Shown here: piece by piece, positions 61,347 through 64,000 of the stretch
How the letters are laid out: each line of letters starts with the position of its first letter
Numbering within the stretch: the stretch's first letter is position 1
Assembly: GCA_963580455.1 (NCBI GenBank)
Contig: OY756970.1
Span: 19,096,001-19,160,000 of the forward strand
Direction of reading: 5' to 3'
Length of the DNA: 64,000 bases
From: Euonymus europaeus
Lineage: Eukaryota; Streptophyta; Magnoliopsida; Celastrales; Celastraceae
Translations under genes and position numbers: made by a program
Notes under the pieces: model-generated
Seen by the model: the letters and a program-made list of their open reading frames with translations, nothing else
Databases searched by the model: none
Told to the model about the DNA's origin: nothing

Positions 61347-63896
61347 ATGTCAGAGGAGAAGACATACGTGGAGTACAGCAAGGGCGTTAATGGCTTCGAC
61401 AAGGTCATTCTCAGGGAGGTCCGCGGCTGCTCTGCTGAGGTAATTAATTCTTCTGATCTCCTATGATTTCCTACAGCTTCTGGATCATCAATTCAATCGT
61501 TTCTGTTTAAATGAAAAATGACAGATTCGGTGATACGATCATCCCATTTTCTAAGCTGCATTCTAGTTTCAATTGCTCTAGCTTTCGAGATCTGACAATG
61601 TTTTTCGACTGTATGATTCACATTTATTAACTACTCTATTGAATGCTTTTATCCAGTGTGAACTACTATATTGAATGCTTTCATTCGATGGTTTGAGTAC
61701 ATTGTAGAGAAAATATTTTTTTTGGTACAGCACTTCTTCTCCTGTTATGTACATTGTATTAAATTGTATATTAAGATAAACAAAAATAAATTAATTCCCG
61801 CGTGTTGGACATTTAGGTCTTATGAACCATAAATTGGTGGCTAGATTTCTTCTGATCATTATTACTTTTCTTCAAGCAGGTATACCTCTATGGGGGTCAA
61901 GTGACATCTTGGAAGAATGAATATGGCGAAGAATTGCTTTTCATTAGCAGTAAGGTACCAAATTGAAAATTTTCCACTGTATGAAGGTTTTGAATCTCCA
62001 CAAGCAAATAGTTGTGGATGTAGTGCTGTGCCTATTTCTTAATTGGGTATATCTTTTTATGTCATTACACTTGAAACAAGATAAGGAATTGGTATAACTT
62101 TTGCTCACATGGATGTTAATTGAAGTTTTGAATCGCATTGTTTGTAGAATTTCGTTTGGGGAAACCATTCATGTTCTTAAGGATGCTGAACTATTTTCTT
62201 TGAATTTTTACATGCATCGATATTCAATCTACAAGAATGAGCCATGAGGCTTCTGTTTTTGTCCAGTTATAGTTTCTATGCATGTATGCCACTTCATTAA
62301 TTTTAAACCCAGGAGTTACCATGCATACTTTGTGAGCCTGCAAGAGTCAATTGTGTGTATGTGGAGCCTTGCCTGGTCCTTTATCTCACGCGTTTATTGA
62401 AAAGTTCCCTCTGTGATAAATATGTTGTGCTCGGTGCTGGAATTTTCATTCCCACTTGTTTCGGGAACTACTTCTCGATTGTTGGCTCTCCAAAAAAATT
62501 GTGTTAAATTAGGTTACAAGTTTGCAAGAAATATTTTTCTTTCTTCTGGGCCTTTTTTTTATATCAAAACTTATGGCTGTTGTGGGTGATAGTTTTTCCC
62601 ATGCTTGGTTATCTGGCTCAGAAAAGGTTTTGCTTCAAGAATAAAGAGTAAAGGTGAACAAATCGCATTCACAAAGCTACCATAGTGGAGGCGGGGTTGG
62701 GGAATGGCAATATATACACAACTTTACTCCCCAAATGAATACAAAGAGACTGTTTTCAGGACTTGGCCCTGTGACCTCTCAACCCCTGGACCCATGGATT
62801 TGAGCCCTTGTTTTACATCAAGAATGTTCCCCTAAAAATGGGGAAGTCGGTTTATCTTAAGGGAGGGGAATAGTAGATTTCTAGATTTTATGGAAATTTT
62901 TTGTTGATCACATTGTGGGTCTAGAACTTACTAATTTTTAAAAAATTGCAAAGTTTTCCCTCAAGCTCTGCTGGGACTAATATCCTTATTAGCCTTTTGA
63001 TTTTGCATCCTACTGTGTGAAGTGATTAGCTTTCATAGAGATATTTTTCCAGTAAAGTGTCCAATGTTTCAAGAACAAATGGCTTCTAAGTTGTAAAACT
63101 TAAAACGGATGACACCATACAAACCTCATGTAATATCTTGTGTACATGACCATTGTTAAGACATATTTACTCTTGTGCTGTTGCTTGTTGAAGTAAGCCA
63201 TGCTGCATTTATTTTACATATATATCTGTTTCTGCAAATGATGCTTGCGCTGTCTATGCATGATGTAAGGGGTTTGGATATGCTTAACATATTTTCTAAA
63301 TTTCCTATGATTAATGCAGGCTCATTTTAAGCCTCCGAAGGCTATTCGTGGTGGTATTCCAATTTGTTTTCCTCAGGTTTGTGATTCACATATCTAAGCT
63401 GATAGGCTTCTTCTTTTTTTCCAATTTTCACAATAAATTTTTTGGATCATGCAGTTTGGAAGTCATGGTATTCTTGAACAACATGGATTTGCAAGGAACA
63501 GGTTTTGGAGCCTTGATCCTGATCCACCCCCTTTTCCAACAAGTAGTTCCAGCAGGGCAGTCGTTGATTTAATTCTTAAGCCTTCTGAAGAGGATGTTAA
63601 GTTCTGGCCTCATAGGTACACTCCATCAAACTTATGACGTGTTTAATTCAGTTGAAAAGACGATGAAATTATTGTAATGGTTTTGTAGCATATCTTTGAA
63701 TTTCATGGTTTCAAGAAATTAGAATTAACTAACAATGTCTTAAAATTGTTTGCAGCTATGAATGTCGCTTAAGGGTAACTCTCGGACCTGGAGGAGATTT
63801 GATGTTGACATCTCGAATTCGAAATACAAATACAGACGGAAAGTCACTTACATTCACATTTGCCTATCACACCTATTTTGCAGTTTCAGATATCAG
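61347..63896 (+). CDS. Glucose-6-phosphate 1-epimerase-like (5' part)
   Basis: Exons 61347-61439, 61880-61954, 63320-63376, 63455-63615 and 63756-63896 are in phase and open, and the gene continues past the right edge. The protein reads MSEEKTYVEYSKGVNGFDKV, then VYLYGGQVTSWKNEYGEELL, AIRGGIPICFPQ, HGILEQHGFARNRFWSL, GPGGDLMLTSRIRNTNTDGK and FAYHTYFAVSDI, the ordered blocks of plant hexose-6-phosphate mutarotases in the aldose 1-epimerase superfamily. These interconvert alpha and beta glucose 6-phosphate in the cytosol. The QHGFARN and AYHTYF blocks hold conserved substrate-binding and catalytic residues. An in-frame ATG 12 bases upstream (61335) is an alternative start. I chose 61347 because the family begins MSE/MSK. 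The remaining C-terminal part is outside. Confidence 0.92.
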
Positions 63897-64000
63897 GTTT
63901 TACGTGGAAGTTTATATACTTGAGCTGCCTTTTTAATTTGTTCTGCTTCTTGTGAAGTTCCAGGTGTCTAAACTTTTTTTGTAGACGTAGGCTTTGAGTA

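Noticed and set aside
1..64000. CRISPR arrays, bacterial operons, rRNA or tRNA genes
   Set aside because: No regular spacer-repeat pattern was seen, genes are spliced, and no cloverleaf or rRNA stretch was recognised on reading; a tRNA scan could not be run.

Overview
The window is nuclear DNA from a flowering plant, most likely a eudicot. The genes are split by many GT-AG introns, the DNA is AT-rich, the intact genes are conserved plant families, and the intergenic space is full of plant transposons (L1-type LINEs, solo LTRs, hAT/Tip100 elements, foldback MITEs, a Helitron). No CRISPR array, operon, rRNA or tRNA gene was seen. Exon borders were placed by hand from splice signals and reading phase.

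Left part (1-15 kb): the last exon of a LEA-like gene (+), then a STE20/BLUS1-type protein kinase gene of at least 22 exons (-, 851-10475), then a long AT-rich spacer with a polypurine tract and a degenerate telomere-like repeat field. It ends at a broken CDR1-like aspartic protease, cut by a short L1 tail with a 15-bp target-site duplication.

Middle (15.6-36.3 kb): a decayed L1 element bracketed by direct repeats of about 180 bp, then an array of LRR-XII receptor kinases (-). Two copies look intact (18667-21884 and 30468-33689). Between them, at 26.96-27.7 kb, is the footprint of a third copy that kept its 3' and 5' flanks and lost the gene body. Different transposons lie upstream of the two intact copies: a foldback element and a 912-bp solo LTR for copy 1, a 239-bp solo LTR for copy 2. 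A small unrecognised spliced gene with a LOG-like exon lies between the copies. At 35.7-36.3 kb a piece of the kinase gene and a piece of a CDR1-like protease are fused.

Transposon-rich 36.3-41.7 kb: a probable long LTR, a Tip100-type hAT deletion derivative (38690-39826) inserted in a coding-like segment, and a 1.07-kb hAT MITE (40645-41716) with an 8-bp duplication.

Right part (42-64 kb): RAD23 ubiquitin receptor (+, 11 exons, 354 aa), a small single-pass membrane protein (-), a non-autonomous Helitron of about 3.0 kb (51269-54277) carrying captured exons, a SERINC membrane protein (+, 6 exons, 412 aa) and the first five exons of a glucose-6-phosphate 1-epimerase (+), which runs off the right edge. 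The intact genes are mostly housekeeping or signalling genes that need not act together. The clearest shared theme is immunity: the receptor kinases are of the pattern-recognition type, and CDR1-like proteases are disease-resistance related, although only fragments of the latter remain.
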